Source: Chelatococcus asaccharovorans (GTDB lineage: Bacteria; Pseudomonadota; Alphaproteobacteria; Rhizobiales; Beijerinckiaceae). From it: a stretch of DNA of 64,000 nt. The notes under the pieces were generated by a model. That model was not told the origin of the DNA and searched no databases. It saw only the letters and a program-made list of their open reading frames with translations. The position numbers were made by a program, and so were the translations under genes. Position 1 is the stretch's first letter. Each line of letters begins with the position of its first letter. Positions 54,034 through 62,158 of the stretch are shown in pieces. The stretch covers positions 38,794 to 102,793 of the forward strand of contig NZ_QJJK01000018.1 of the NCBI RefSeq assembly GCF_003201475.1, written 5' to 3'.

Positions 54034-54340
54034 TCAGGCCAGCACCGCGGTTCGCCAGTCGCCGGAGCCGATGGCGTGCGCGGCCTGTTCGCGCAACATC
54101 CCCTCGAAGATCTTGATCGCCTGCGTCAGAGGCCGGTCTTTTGACGATGCCAGCATCCATTCGATGTCGAAGCCGGTGATCGGCGCAGCGGAGATTTTTC
54201 CGGCCACGAGGTGGTCGTGAAGACCGCAATAGGAATAGACAGTAAAACCCAGTCCCTGCGAAACCAGATCGAGCGCGATCGTCGCGTTGATTTCAGCGCG
54301 TTTCGGCATCTCCTTGCCGTTCCAGGCGCCATTTCCATCA
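54034..54340 (-). pseudogene. LysR-type regulator C-terminal remnant
   Basis: About 100 codons ending with ATIALDLVSQGLGFTVYSY, then GLHDHLVAGKISAAPITGF, WMLASSKDRPLTQAI and KIFEGMLREQ. This is the last third of a LysR effector domain. No DNA-binding domain or start lies upstream in frame; the next 80 bases are unrelated and then the CnrX-like gene begins. It is a decayed fragment. Confidence 0.65.
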
Positions 54341-54431
54341 TATGAATGGGTCCTGACCCTAAGTTGCTGGCCCAATGGGTCCCATCCGGAGGACGCCGAA
54401 GCGGCTGCGACCTGCGGCGTCGAGCCGCCCG

Positions 54432-54824
54432 TCAAGCCGAATGGCGGGCCCGCCTCAACGCCTCCAGAAGAAAATCCTGCAGGAGCGCTTGTAAGGCGTC
54501 CGTCGATGTCCGGACTTTCGCCATCGCACGCTTCACCTCGGCCTCGTCGAAGGGGGATTTGCCGGCCGTGGCGGCCAGTTCGCGCCGCGCCGTGCGCAAG
54601 TCCTGGATTGCCGCGGCCGTCCTCTGCCGGTTCTCGCCCAGGACACGACGAAACTCCCGGCGGATGTCCTCGGAATAGGACGCGGCGACGCCCTCGACCA
54701 GGATATTCGTGCCGCGCGCGCCCCAACGGTCCTTCAGGACAAAGCCCAGAAGAAAAAAGTTCATCACAAGTGAAACCAGAAGCACGCCCGCCAATAACGG
54801 GCGCATCCAGGGACGCTGTTTCAT
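54432..54824 (-). CDS. CnrX-like periplasmic metal-sensor family protein
   Basis: 130 residues. One membrane helix (about 8-30, LLAGVLLVSLVMNFFLLGFV) anchors a periplasmic helical hairpin rich in Arg, Glu and Ala (YSEDIRREFRRVLGENRQR to LLQDFLLEALRRAR). This is the layout of heavy-metal sensors such as CnrX and related Spy-like proteins. No His/Met-rich metal site is obvious, so the signal may differ. It overlaps the anti-sigma gene by ATGA and is the third gene of a CnrH-Y-X-like set. Confidence 0.75.
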   Translation of the reverse strand: MKQRPWMRPLLAGVLLVSLVMNFFLLGFVLKDRWGARGTNILVEGVAASYSEDIRREFRRVLGENRQRTAAAIQDLRTARRELAATAGKSPFDEAEVKRAMAKVRTSTDALQALLQDFLLEALRRARHSA

Positions 54825-55267
54825 AGGGCACCGCGCATGTTCCCGGATATATCCGCGAGAAATTGAGGTATCGGCTCCCCTGCCGCAAAGGACAGAAGCG
54901 CGTCATCAAGTGCCTCCGCTCCAGAACCCGCCAGCATATAGCCAAGCACCGCGGCCGCCACGAGAACGACCGAGAAGCTTGTAGCAACCGCCGGCACGCG
55001 CCAGGCGCCGGCGATCCCGCCCACGGCGAAAATCGGGCTCCGCTTGGGCTTGATACGCTTCAGAACCTCGCGCGTCAGGGCCCGCTCGTCGCCTGGGGTC
55101 GCTGCAGCTTCCCGGACAATCCGGTCGAGATCCTCGTCGTCGTTCACATCGCCGGTCTCGCGTTCTCCTTTCAGAAAGACGTTCGCCTCCTGCCGATAGG
55201 GCGCCGGCCACGCCGTGATGTTACTCCCAAAGCGGCGTTGTAATCTCTCGAAAGCATCCCTGTTCAT
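54821..55267 (-). CDS. Probable membrane-bound anti-sigma factor
   Basis: 148 residues. The cytoplasmic N-terminal part (1-85) is charged and helical, then one membrane helix (about 90-114, VPAVATSFSVVLVAAAVLGYMLAGSG) and a short periplasmic tail. There is no HxxxCxxC zinc motif. Position decides the call: it overlaps both the ECF sigma gene and the CnrX-like gene by ATGA. Binding to the sigma factor is inferred. Confidence 0.75.
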   Translation of the reverse strand: MNRDAFERLQRRFGSNITAWPAPYRQEANVFLKGERETGDVNDDEDLDRIVREAAATPGDERALTREVLKRIKPKRSPIFAVGGIAGAWRVPAVATSFSVVLVAAAVLGYMLAGSGAEALDDALLSFAAGEPIPQFLADISGNMRGAL

Positions 55268-55884
55268 AACGATGTCCTTTCCATCGCTTTTTTATTGTCG
55301 TCAGCATCCGCGGCCCGATCTCTCAGCGCCCGCCTCGCGCGGACAAGGAGTTGTTCGACCGAGCCGACCGTCGCGCCCATGACCTCGGCAATCGTCGGCA
55401 CATCGAGATCGGCCACCGCGCGCAGGAGAAGCGCCATGCGCTGGCGTTCGGGGAGTTGGCGAAGGCCGGCACGGACACGCGCCAGTTCCTGCCGCGCGCC
55501 GGTGGCCGCCTCCGCATCAATCTCGTCCGCTGGCAGGAGTTCATGCAGGTCCTCCAACCCGATGAAGGCGCGCAGGCGCCGCCACCGGCGCAGGTCCTTG
55601 CAGCGGTTCGCGGCAATCCGGTAGAGCCAGGTCGTCGCGCGGGCCCGGTTCGGATCGAACCGCCCGGCGTGCTTCCAGACCGCGACGAATACGTCCTGGG
55701 CCACATCCTCCGCGTCCTCCCGGCTGTCGAGATAGCGCGCGGCAAAGTGCCGAAGGCCTCGCCCATGCCGCTCCATGAACCGAACGAGCGCAGCCTGCTC
55801 GCCCGCAGCGATACGGGCAAGCAGCCGATCGTCCTCGTCGCTTCCTCGCGCCCGGTCTTGGCCGGACGCCGGCGCTGCTTCCAC
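55264..55884 (-). CDS. ECF RNA polymerase sigma factor
   Basis: 206 residues from GTG 55884. Region 2 contains HFAARYLDSREDAEDVAQDVFVAVWKHAGRFD and TWLYRIAANRCKDLRR; region 4 contains LPERQRMALLLRAVADLDVPTIAEVMGATVGSVEQLLVRARRAL. No region 3, as expected for ECF factors. It is followed by anti-sigma and CnrX-like genes and preceded by a secreted Gly-rich protein and an EF-hand protein on the same strand, so these five genes may be one regulon. Confidence 0.93.
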   Translation of the reverse strand: MEAAPASGQDRARGSDEDDRLLARIAAGEQAALVRFMERHGRGLRHFAARYLDSREDAEDVAQDVFVAVWKHAGRFDPNRARATTWLYRIAANRCKDLRRWRRLRAFIGLEDLHELLPADEIDAEAATGARQELARVRAGLRQLPERQRMALLLRAVADLDVPTIAEVMGATVGSVEQLLVRARRALRDRAADADDNKKAMERTSL

Positions 55885-55890
55885 GTCCCG

Positions 55891-56271
55891 TCATCTCCAG
55901 CGGCGATGAGCCCCGATAGCGACATTGCCTCTCGGTCCCGAGACGGCGCCGATCGAGCGAGCGCCGTAGGGGCCCCGCGCCGTTGCCCGCTCACCCGTGT
56001 AGGTCCTTCCGTTCGGTCCGGTTGCCGCGTAACTCCGGCGGCAGCGATCGACGACACCGTCGAGACATTTGGAACTCGAGGTATAGGTGCCGCCGTTCGG
56101 ACCGACGCGCGTGGTCTGGCCGGAATAGACCGGCCCCTCGCCGGAGACGCTGCGCGTGAGCTGTCCGCCGCGAACCGTTCCGCGCGTCCCTTCGGCCGCA
56201 TGGCCCGCTGTCGCCCCGGCAAGCGCGAGGAACCCGATCGCCATGAATGAAAGCCTGACTGACGCAATCAT
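55891..56271 (-). CDS. Secreted Gly/Thr/Arg-rich small protein
   Basis: 126 residues from ATG 56271 after AAGGAG. Sec signal MIASVRLSFMAIGFLALAGATAGHAAEG. The mature part repeats TxxGPNGxTYT-type segments (RVGPNGGTYTSSS, ATGPNGRTYTGER, ARGPYGARS, VSGPRGNVA) and has a Cys pair (KCLDGVVDRCRR). I do not recognise the family. It ends six bases before the sigma-factor start. Confidence 0.8.
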   Translation of the reverse strand: MIASVRLSFMAIGFLALAGATAGHAAEGTRGTVRGGQLTRSVSGEGPVYSGQTTRVGPNGGTYTSSSKCLDGVVDRCRRSYAATGPNGRTYTGERATARGPYGARSIGAVSGPRGNVAIGAHRRWR

Positions 56272-56314
56272 GATTGAACTCCTTGATCCATGAGGTCTGG
56301 GAAGATCGCCGCGG

Positions 56315-56752
56315 TCAACCGCGGAGACCGAGGAACAGACGGCGGATGAAGGCAAATTCCGCCGCGGATATCGTGCCGTCGCCGTCACGGTCGGCGAGAT
56401 CGAAGAGAATGGACCGGGATCGGAACTCCTCGAGCGAGACCTTGCCGTCGCCGTTTGTATCCATGCGCCGCGCCGCGGTTCCCAGCCGCGCCTGCGCGGC
56501 GACCGCGCGATCGATGATCGCGTCACGCAGCACGTCGACTTCCTCGACGGAGATCGCGCCGTCACTGTCGCGGTCGAGCCGGGCGAAGAGACGCTCCCGC
56601 GCCGCCGCGATTTCATCGCGAGAGACTGCGCCATCGCCGTTTGTATCGAGCCGCAGGACCGGCGTGTCTGCCGGCTTGGACTGAGCCTGCGCAGCCGAAA
56701 CGGATATCGTCGTGAGAAGTAAGAGTGCGAGCGCTGCCGAGCGACCTTGCAT
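56315..56752 (-). CDS. Secreted EF-hand protein with four calcium loops
   Basis: 145 residues, Sec signal MQGRSAALALLLLTTISVSAAQA. Four EF-hand loops with canonical ligand spacing: DTNGDGAVSRDE, DRDSDGAISVEE, DTNGDGKVSLEE and DRDGDGTISAAE. It probably binds calcium in the periplasm. It is divergent from another EF-hand gene at 56982 and first in the direction of the ECF sigma operon, so calcium or metal sensing may feed the sigma system (inference). Confidence 0.9.
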   Translation of the reverse strand: MQGRSAALALLLLTTISVSAAQAQSKPADTPVLRLDTNGDGAVSRDEIAAARERLFARLDRDSDGAISVEEVDVLRDAIIDRAVAAQARLGTAARRMDTNGDGKVSLEEFRSRSILFDLADRDGDGTISAAEFAFIRRLFLGLRG

Positions 56753-56947
56753 GGCGAGCTTCCTTTCGTGCGGGGCGCAACGGGATCGCGTTGCTTCGAT
56801 CCATACGGGGCCGTGGATCGGCTCCTACGCGCGACCAGCGAAAATTCTCGGCCGCGAACACGCCGTGAAGCATGCCGCCTTCCGCGCCGGACAAAAATGC
56901 GCAGGGCCGCGTAGGAGCACGCGCCCCCTTCCGTAGAACACGGCATC

Positions 56948-56965
56948 GGGACGCACGCGCGTCCC
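56948..56965 (+). promoter_or_regulatory. 5' leader hairpin of the EF-hand gene
   Basis: GGGACGC and GCGTCCC form a perfect 7-base stem with a 4-base loop just before the Shine-Dalgarno GGGAG. It could affect mRNA stability or ribosome access. Confidence 0.4.
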
Positions 56966-56981
56966 ATCAAGGGAGACCCGC

Positions 56982-57407
56982 ATGATGAGGAACGTCGTCG
57001 CTTTGACTTTATTGCTGCTCGGCGCGGGCAGTGCCTCCGCCGCGGGTGCTGAGAATGCCCGGCAGATGTTCCGGCAGATGGATCAGAACGGCGACCGCTC
57101 GTTGCAGTTCGCGGAGATCCAGGCTGCCCGGGCACGGCTCTTCGACAGGCTGGACGCGAACCATAACGGCATCCTCGATACCAAGGAGATCGCGCAGGCC
57201 ACCCGGCGTCTCGGCGAGGCGCGGAATGTCGAGATTGCCTCCGCGGAAGGCCTCGGCGCGCAGGCAGCGCGCATGGATCGCAACGGTGACGGCCGGATCT
57301 CGCGCGACGAATTCGCCCGCTTCATCCCCGATCGCTTGCTGCGCGCCGACACGAACGGCGACCGCTCACTCTCGCTCTGGGAGCTCAGGGCACTCCGGGG
57401 GAGCTAG
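56982..57407 (+). CDS. Secreted EF-hand protein
   Basis: 141 residues, Sec signal MMRNVVALTLLLLGAGSASAAGA. Four EF-hand loops: DQNGDRSLQFAE, DANHNGILDTKE, DRNGDGRISRDE and DTNGDRSLSLWE; loops 1 and 4 have Arg at the usual Gly position, so binding may be weaker. GGGAG precedes the ATG. It is divergent from the EF-hand/ECF operon across a 229-base gap. The TAG stop lies in a CTAG that begins a degenerate palindromic repeat. Confidence 0.9.
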   Translation: MMRNVVALTLLLLGAGSASAAGAENARQMFRQMDQNGDRSLQFAEIQAARARLFDRLDANHNGILDTKEIAQATRRLGEARNVEIASAEGLGAQAARMDRNGDGRISRDEFARFIPDRLLRADTNGDRSLSLWELRALRGS

Positions 57408-57510
57408 ACTAAATCAGGTGGTCGCCGCTTCACCGGATACGCCCCAGGCCGTTGCTCCTAAGCGCTGTCGTCACGCGAACCGGTGTCCACGCCGCGCGAC
57501 AATGCTCCGA
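57404..57510. repeat. Degenerate GTTCACC / CACGCGAACCGG palindrome
   Basis: CTTCACCGGATACGCCCCAG and GTCACGCGAACCGGTGTCCA match the two halves of the repeat at 6120-6224, with decay. It begins at the CTAG holding the EF-hand stop codon. Confidence 0.6.
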
Positions 57511-57553
57511 CCGGCGCTTGGCACGGCCACACTCACAGGAACAGGATTGCAGC

Positions 57554-57982
57554 ATGAGACGGATAGTGCTGACCGCGATCTGCGCCCTTATGCCCGCGGC
57601 TCAATCGATGATGGGGTCGGCCGATGCCATGCCCATCAGGCCTGCGCCGGCATCCGCGACGGATCCGGCCCTCATCGAAACGATCGCGCATCGGCGCGGC
57701 TTTTATGTCGTCGGTGGCGTCTATTACTACAACGGCTATCAGGGTGTCGTCGTCGCGCGCCCAGGTTACCGGTACTACCGGGGCTACTGGTTCCCAGCGG
57801 CCGCCTTTGCTGCGGGAGCTGCCATCGGCGGCGCGATCGCCCGTCCAGTGCCGCCGCCTCCTGCCGCGCTCACGGCCCATGTCCGTTGGTGCTATGCCCA
57901 CCATCGCTCATACCGAGCGTATGACAATACCTATCAACCCTACTATGGACCCAGGCAAATGTGCTGGTCCCCGTATAATTGA
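57554..57982 (+). CDS. BA14K-like secreted protein
   Basis: 142 residues. Sec signal from MRRIVLTAICALMPAA. A Tyr/Gly-rich segment (YVVGGVYYYNGYQG, YRYYRGYWFP) and a glycine-zipper-like hydrophobic stretch (AFAAGAAIGGAIA) precede the C-terminal block AHVRWCYAHHRSYRAYDNTY, ending MCWSPYN. This C-terminal pattern is that of the BA14K family, seen mainly in Hyphomicrobiales. The molecular role is unknown. Confidence 0.82.
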   Translation: MRRIVLTAICALMPAAQSMMGSADAMPIRPAPASATDPALIETIAHRRGFYVVGGVYYYNGYQGVVVARPGYRYYRGYWFPAAAFAAGAAIGGAIARPVPPPPAALTAHVRWCYAHHRSYRAYDNTYQPYYGPRQMCWSPYN

Positions 57983-58079
57983 TAGGCGGCGGGCTGACCC
58001 GGCGCGGGAGGAAACGCCATCGTCTGCCACGCACGGCCGGGCGAATGCCTCGCCCAGCACCGCGGCGGCGAGGCGGTTG

Positions 58080-59054
58080 TCAGGTCGGCTGCACAAGGCC
58101 GGCCTCCACCAGCGCCTTGACCGAATCGATCTCGCGCTGGATCGAGCCGCGCATCTGCTCGGGCGTATTGGCGACGGGTACAAGCCCGAGCGATGCCAAT
58201 TTCTTCTGGGCCTCCGGCGTCTCGGTCCACGCCTTGATGCTCGTCTGGATCGCGTTGACGATCTCCACCGGCATGCCCTTCGGCCCGACGGCCCCGAACC
58301 ACAGCGTGGCCTCGAAGCCGGGAAGCCCCTGTTCGGCCACCGTCGGCACGGTCGGAAGTTCCGGCTGCCGGGCTGCGGACGTCACCGCCAGGGCCTTGAT
58401 CTTGCCGTCCTTCAGATGCGGAAGGTAGTTTGACGGCGCGTCGAGCGCAAAGTCGATGTGCCCGCCCAGAATGTCGGACATCAGCGGTGGCGAACCCTTG
58501 TAAGGGATATGGTTGAGCGTGATCCCGGTCTGCAGGCCGATCATGGCCGCACAGATGTGACCCTTGGTCCCCGCGCCGGGATTTCCGATGTTCACCTTGC
58601 CGGGATTGGCCTTGGCATAGGCAATCAAGTCCGGAAACGTCTGCGCGGGGGCTTTGGTGCTCGCCGTGAGAAGCGCGGTGCTCTCCGCGACCACTGTAAT
58701 CGGCGCGAAATCCGTCTGCGGGTCGTAGGCGAGATTCTTCTGCACCACCTTGTTTGCAGCGATCGGCGCGCTGCCGCTGACAAGGATGGTGTATCCGTCC
58801 GGCGCAGAGCGCGCGAGCTTGCCCCCAGCCAGCGCGCCGGCCGCGCCGGCGACATTCTCGACGACGAACTGCTGGCCGAATTGCGCGGTCAGGAGATCGG
58901 CCACGATCCGCGTGATGATATCACTGGTGCCGCCCGGAGGATAAGCCGAGATGACGGTGACCGGTTTAGACGGCCAATCGCCGGCCGACGCCCCCCCTGT
59001 CACCGTGATCAGGGCAGCCGATCCGCCGAGCGCGATGAGCTCACGTCTGTTCAT
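58080..59054 (-). CDS. TctC/Bug family periplasmic solute-binding protein
   Basis: 324 residues from ATG 59054 after GGGAGGA. The signal has a twin-arginine-like start (MNRRELIALGGSAALITVTG). Bug pattern: DWPSKPVTVISAYPPGGTSDIITRI, AGAAGALAGGKLARSAPDGYTIL, HIPYKGSPPL. It is the binding protein for the TctAB encoded upstream, but a small NTF2-like gene lies in between. A frame extending to 59429 is antisense-like with no family match. Confidence 0.92.
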   Translation of the reverse strand: MNRRELIALGGSAALITVTGGASAGDWPSKPVTVISAYPPGGTSDIITRIVADLLTAQFGQQFVVENVAGAAGALAGGKLARSAPDGYTILVSGSAPIAANKVVQKNLAYDPQTDFAPITVVAESTALLTASTKAPAQTFPDLIAYAKANPGKVNIGNPGAGTKGHICAAMIGLQTGITLNHIPYKGSPPLMSDILGGHIDFALDAPSNYLPHLKDGKIKALAVTSAARQPELPTVPTVAEQGLPGFEATLWFGAVGPKGMPVEIVNAIQTSIKAWTETPEAQKKLASLGLVPVANTPEQMRGSIQREIDSVKALVEAGLVQPT

Positions 59055-59185
59055 TGTCGCAATCCTCCCGTTGGTCCCCGGATCATGACGCGGTGTGTCC
59101 GATCTCTTGTTTCCCAGCAGTAGCGCACTGCGCCGCGCTCCAAGAAGCGGCGACTGCGCCCATTCCGGCAGACGGAACGATGGTC

Positions 59186-59809
59186 TCAGCCGTCTCCGGC
59201 CAGCCAGCGGTCTTCGCCCCGATGGAATGCCTCGAGCGCCTCGGGCCGGTCGTCGCCCAGCAAGTCCGGATTGACGTTGACGCCCCGCGAATGCTGGATA
59301 TAGGCGAGGAACCGGTAGGAGGGCCGCATCGTCGCGAGCACCTCCCAGTCGACCGGAAGGGTCTGCGAGGGGTTGACCGGCCGCATCTCGTCCCGCTCGA
59401 ACAAGACCTCGAAGGTCAGAAGCTTCCATTGGCCGCCATCACGTCCGGCCCGCGAATGAAACCTGCAGAACACATGGAAGTCGATCTCGACGCCGTCGAG
59501 CATCGCACGGTTGAATATGGTGGCCGGGCTTTCCACTGTGGCCCTGTCGCCGTTCACCTGCGCGAAGGCCGGGAATACCCAGTGCTTGCTGTTGCCCGCC
59601 GACGCCATCCATTTGCGTGTCGCCTCGACATAGGCGTCACCACCGCGGCCGTCGTACCAGCTCGTCCGGATATAGGCATCCCGATGAAAGCATGCGCGCA
59701 TCACATCGAAGCGCCGCTGGTCACGCGCAAAGCGCTCGCGGCGCACCAGATCGAAGAGCTCTTCCCGGTCGATAAGGCTTTGTAAGCGCTGGGCTTGATC
59801 CTGGGACAT
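59186..59809 (-). CDS. SnoaL/NTF2-like protein
   Basis: 207 residues with AGGAGGAAACG before the ATG. The N-terminal helix SLIDREELFDLVRRERFARDQRRFDVMRACFHRDAYIRTSWYDGRGG is typical of SnoaL-like cone-shaped folds used by small isomerases, dehydratases or dioxygenase beta-like subunits. Catalytic residues cannot be assigned. It lies between tctA and tctC in one operon and so probably acts on the transported compound. Confidence 0.82.
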   Translation of the reverse strand: MSQDQAQRLQSLIDREELFDLVRRERFARDQRRFDVMRACFHRDAYIRTSWYDGRGGDAYVEATRKWMASAGNSKHWVFPAFAQVNGDRATVESPATIFNRAMLDGVEIDFHVFCRFHSRAGRDGGQWKLLTFEVLFERDEMRPVNPSQTLPVDWEVLATMRPSYRFLAYIQHSRGVNVNPDLLGDDRPEALEAFHRGEDRWLAGDG

Positions 59810-59917
59810 CGTTTCCTCCTGATGGCTTATCGCCTGTCATTCGCCGCGCGGCATCGACAGCAACCGGCATGGGACATTCCGCGCCCTGGGCCCTGGATGG
59901 CGCGCGTGCGCCCCCCC

Positions 59918-61423
59918 TCAATCGGCTTCCTGCAAGCCCTCATCCCGCACCGCGCGCAGGCGCGGCGACAGGATCGACACGACCAGCAGTGCCGCGATCA
60001 CCAGCGTCCCGAGGCTCAGCGGGCTCGTGAGAAAGACGCTCGCATCGCCATGGGACAGGAGCAGGGTGCGGCGCAAATATTCTTCGGCCATTGGGCCGAG
60101 GATCAGTGCCAGGATAAGAGGTGCGGGTTCCGCCCCCACCTTCCGGAAGAAATATCCAAGCACGCCGAACATCGTCATCAAAAAGATGTCGAAAACACTG
60201 TTGTTGATACTATAGGCGCCGATCGCCGTAAAAACACAGATCAGCGGGAAGAGAAAGTGATAGGGCACCGAGATCAGTTTGGCCCATAAGCCGACAAGCG
60301 GCAGGTTAAGGAACAGAAGCAGCAGGTTTCCGATCCACATCGACACGATCAGCCCCCAGAACAAAGCCGGCTGCTGCGAGAGAATTTCCGGACCCGGCTG
60401 AACGCCCTGAACGATCAGCCCGCCGATCATCAGCGCCATCGTCGCGGTTCCCGGCAGGCCGAGCGTCAACATCGGGATAAAGCAGGTCTGTGCGGCAGCA
60501 TTGTTCGCGGCCTCGGGACCGGCCACCCCTTCGATGGCGCCCTTGCCGAAGGCCTCGGGATGCCGCGAGAGCTTCTTTTCAAGCGCATATGCCGAGAACG
60601 ATGACAGAAGAACGCCGGCCCCGGGCAGGACACCCAGCACCACCCCGACGCCCGTGCCACGGACGATCGGACCAATCATCCTCTTCCAGTCCTCGCGCGT
60701 CGGGAACAGGGTGCTGACCGGCGCGACGCTCGCGGCCCGCACGCGCTCGTTGTCGAGGTTGGCGAGAACATCACCGAGGCCGAAGATGCCCGTGGCGATA
60801 ACCACGAAATCGAGCCCATCCATCAGATGCGGCATGCCGAACGTATAGCGCGCGACACCCGAGTTGACGTCGGTTCCGACCATGCCGAGCACCACGCCGA
60901 GCAGTGCCATACCGAAGGCGGTCAACAGCGAACCGCTGGTCAGCACCATCGACGTGATGAGACCGAGCACGATGAGCGAGAAATACTCTGCCGGGCCAAA
61001 GGTGAGCGCAAGGCCCGCCAGGATAGGCGCGGACACTGCGATGAACAGGGTTCCCACCGTGCCGGCGAAGAAGCTGCCGATGGCAGCCGCCGCCAGCGCC
61101 CGCCCCGCCTTGCCCTGCCTGGCCATCTGATGTCCGTCGAGCGTCGTCACGACCGACGACGCCTCGCCCGGCAGGTTCATCAGGATCGCCGTCGTCGATC
61201 CGCCGTACTGGGATCCGTAGAAGATGCCCGCCAGCATGATCAGCGCCGTATCGGCCGGCAGGCCGAAGGTGAACGGCAGCAGCATCGAGATGGTGGCAAC
61301 CGGCCCCAAGCCCGGCAGCACGCCCACGGCCGTTCCCAGGAATACCCCGATGAAGCAATAGGCGAAGTTGGTGAAAGTCGTAGCGGTCGACAAGCCGAGC
61401 AGAATGCCGTCGAAGGTACCCAT
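59918..61423 (-). CDS. tctA: TctA large permease subunit
   Basis: 501 residues, about twelve helices, same length as the copy at 10769. [38 protein letters not shown] and [19 protein letters not shown] are TctA hallmarks. Start ATG 61423. The two TctA proteins in the window are clear paralogues but belong to operons with different partners. The ligand is unknown; the neighbouring aldehyde dehydrogenase suggests an acid formed from an aldehyde. Confidence 0.92.
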   Translation of the reverse strand: MGTFDGILLGLSTATTFTNFAYCFIGVFLGTAVGVLPGLGPVATISMLLPFTFGLPADTALIMLAGIFYGSQYGGSTTAILMNLPGEASSVVTTLDGHQMARQGKAGRALAAAAIGSFFAGTVGTLFIAVSAPILAGLALTFGPAEYFSLIVLGLITSMVLTSGSLLTAFGMALLGVVLGMVGTDVNSGVARYTFGMPHLMDGLDFVVIATGIFGLGDVLANLDNERVRAASVAPVSTLFPTREDWKRMIGPIVRGTGVGVVLGVLPGAGVLLSSFSAYALEKKLSRHPEAFGKGAIEGVAGPEAANNAAAQTCFIPMLTLGLPGTATMALMIGGLIVQGVQPGPEILSQQPALFWGLIVSMWIGNLLLLFLNLPLVGLWAKLISVPYHFLFPLICVFTAIGAYSINNSVFDIFLMTMFGVLGYFFRKVGAEPAPLILALILGPMAEEYLRRTLLLSHGDASVFLTSPLSLGTLVIAALLVVSILSPRLRAVRDEGLQEAD

Positions 61424-61444
61424 CGCGACCTCATTCCCTGTCCG

Positions 61445-61909
61445 TTAGAAGCCGCCGAGCGCCTTGAGCCAGGCTCCGGCCATCGGAATAGGCAAGCCAA
61501 GGAACCGGACGAACACCAGGCCGCAAACGCCGGCGAACACGGCCGCCCCAAGCGTCGCCTTACCGCTCCAGCCGAAGCGGTCGCTGGCCAGGGCGGCTCC
61601 CAGGATCAGGACGAAGACTGCCAAGGGCAGGCCCAGCCCCTCGATGAGGAGCCCGAAGGCCACAAGCGCCGCCGATACCATCGCTAGAGGCTTCCAGCGG
61701 ATGGCCTCAATCAACTTCGCGTCGCCAAGGCGGCCGCGGAGAATGATAGCGGCGCCGATCAGGCTGAGCAGCGCCGAGACGATGAGCGGGAAGTACCCCG
61801 GCCCCATCCTGTTCGCGGTTCCCATCGGATATTGCAGCGCCATCAGAAGAGCGGCGACGCCGATGGCGACAAACAGGGTTCCAAGTGCGGTATCCTGACT
61901 TATCTTCAC
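61445..61909 (-). CDS. tctB: TctB small permease subunit
   Basis: 154 residues from GTG 61909 with GGGGGA upstream. About four helices, NRMGPGYFPLIVSALLSLIGA (TctB segment) and a C-terminal GLPIPMAGAW. It lies 21 bases upstream of tctA and completes the membrane part. Confidence 0.87.
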   Translation of the reverse strand: MKISQDTALGTLFVAIGVAALLMALQYPMGTANRMGPGYFPLIVSALLSLIGAAIILRGRLGDAKLIEAIRWKPLAMVSAALVAFGLLIEGLGLPLAVFVLILGAALASDRFGWSGKATLGAAVFAGVCGLVFVRFLGLPIPMAGAWLKALGGF

Positions 61910-62158
61910 TTGGTCCCCCAGTTCTCGTCTTTTTGGTCTGCGCTTTGATCGGCCGGGCAGCGCCCGGGGGCCAACGCGTCATGAGACGCTGAGATTAGGT
62001 CGCGGTGCCCGGCAAAAGCAGCCGCCCGCTTGCAGCATTCCGTCACGCGGAATGAGCCGTCACGCCGATGCGGAAAAGCCGCGCATCTGCGCAACTAGCC
62101 TGATGCGGTGGCGACGCGGGTTGCGGCAACCCGATGCTTGCCTGATGGGCACCGGTCG

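Noticed and set aside
54034..54987. 317-residue protein in one frame
   Set aside because: Only the last 100 or so codons resemble a LysR domain. The rest is a shadow of the CnrX-like and anti-sigma genes.
58080..59429. 449-codon version of TctC
   Set aside because: The extension overlaps the NTF2-like gene and precedes a clear signal peptide. ATG 59054 has a good ribosome site.
62116..62132. CGGGTTGC/GCAACCCG hairpin as a terminator of the aldehyde dehydrogenase gene
   Set aside because: No T tract on either strand and the gene may be co-transcribed with tctBA; a terminator call is not supported.
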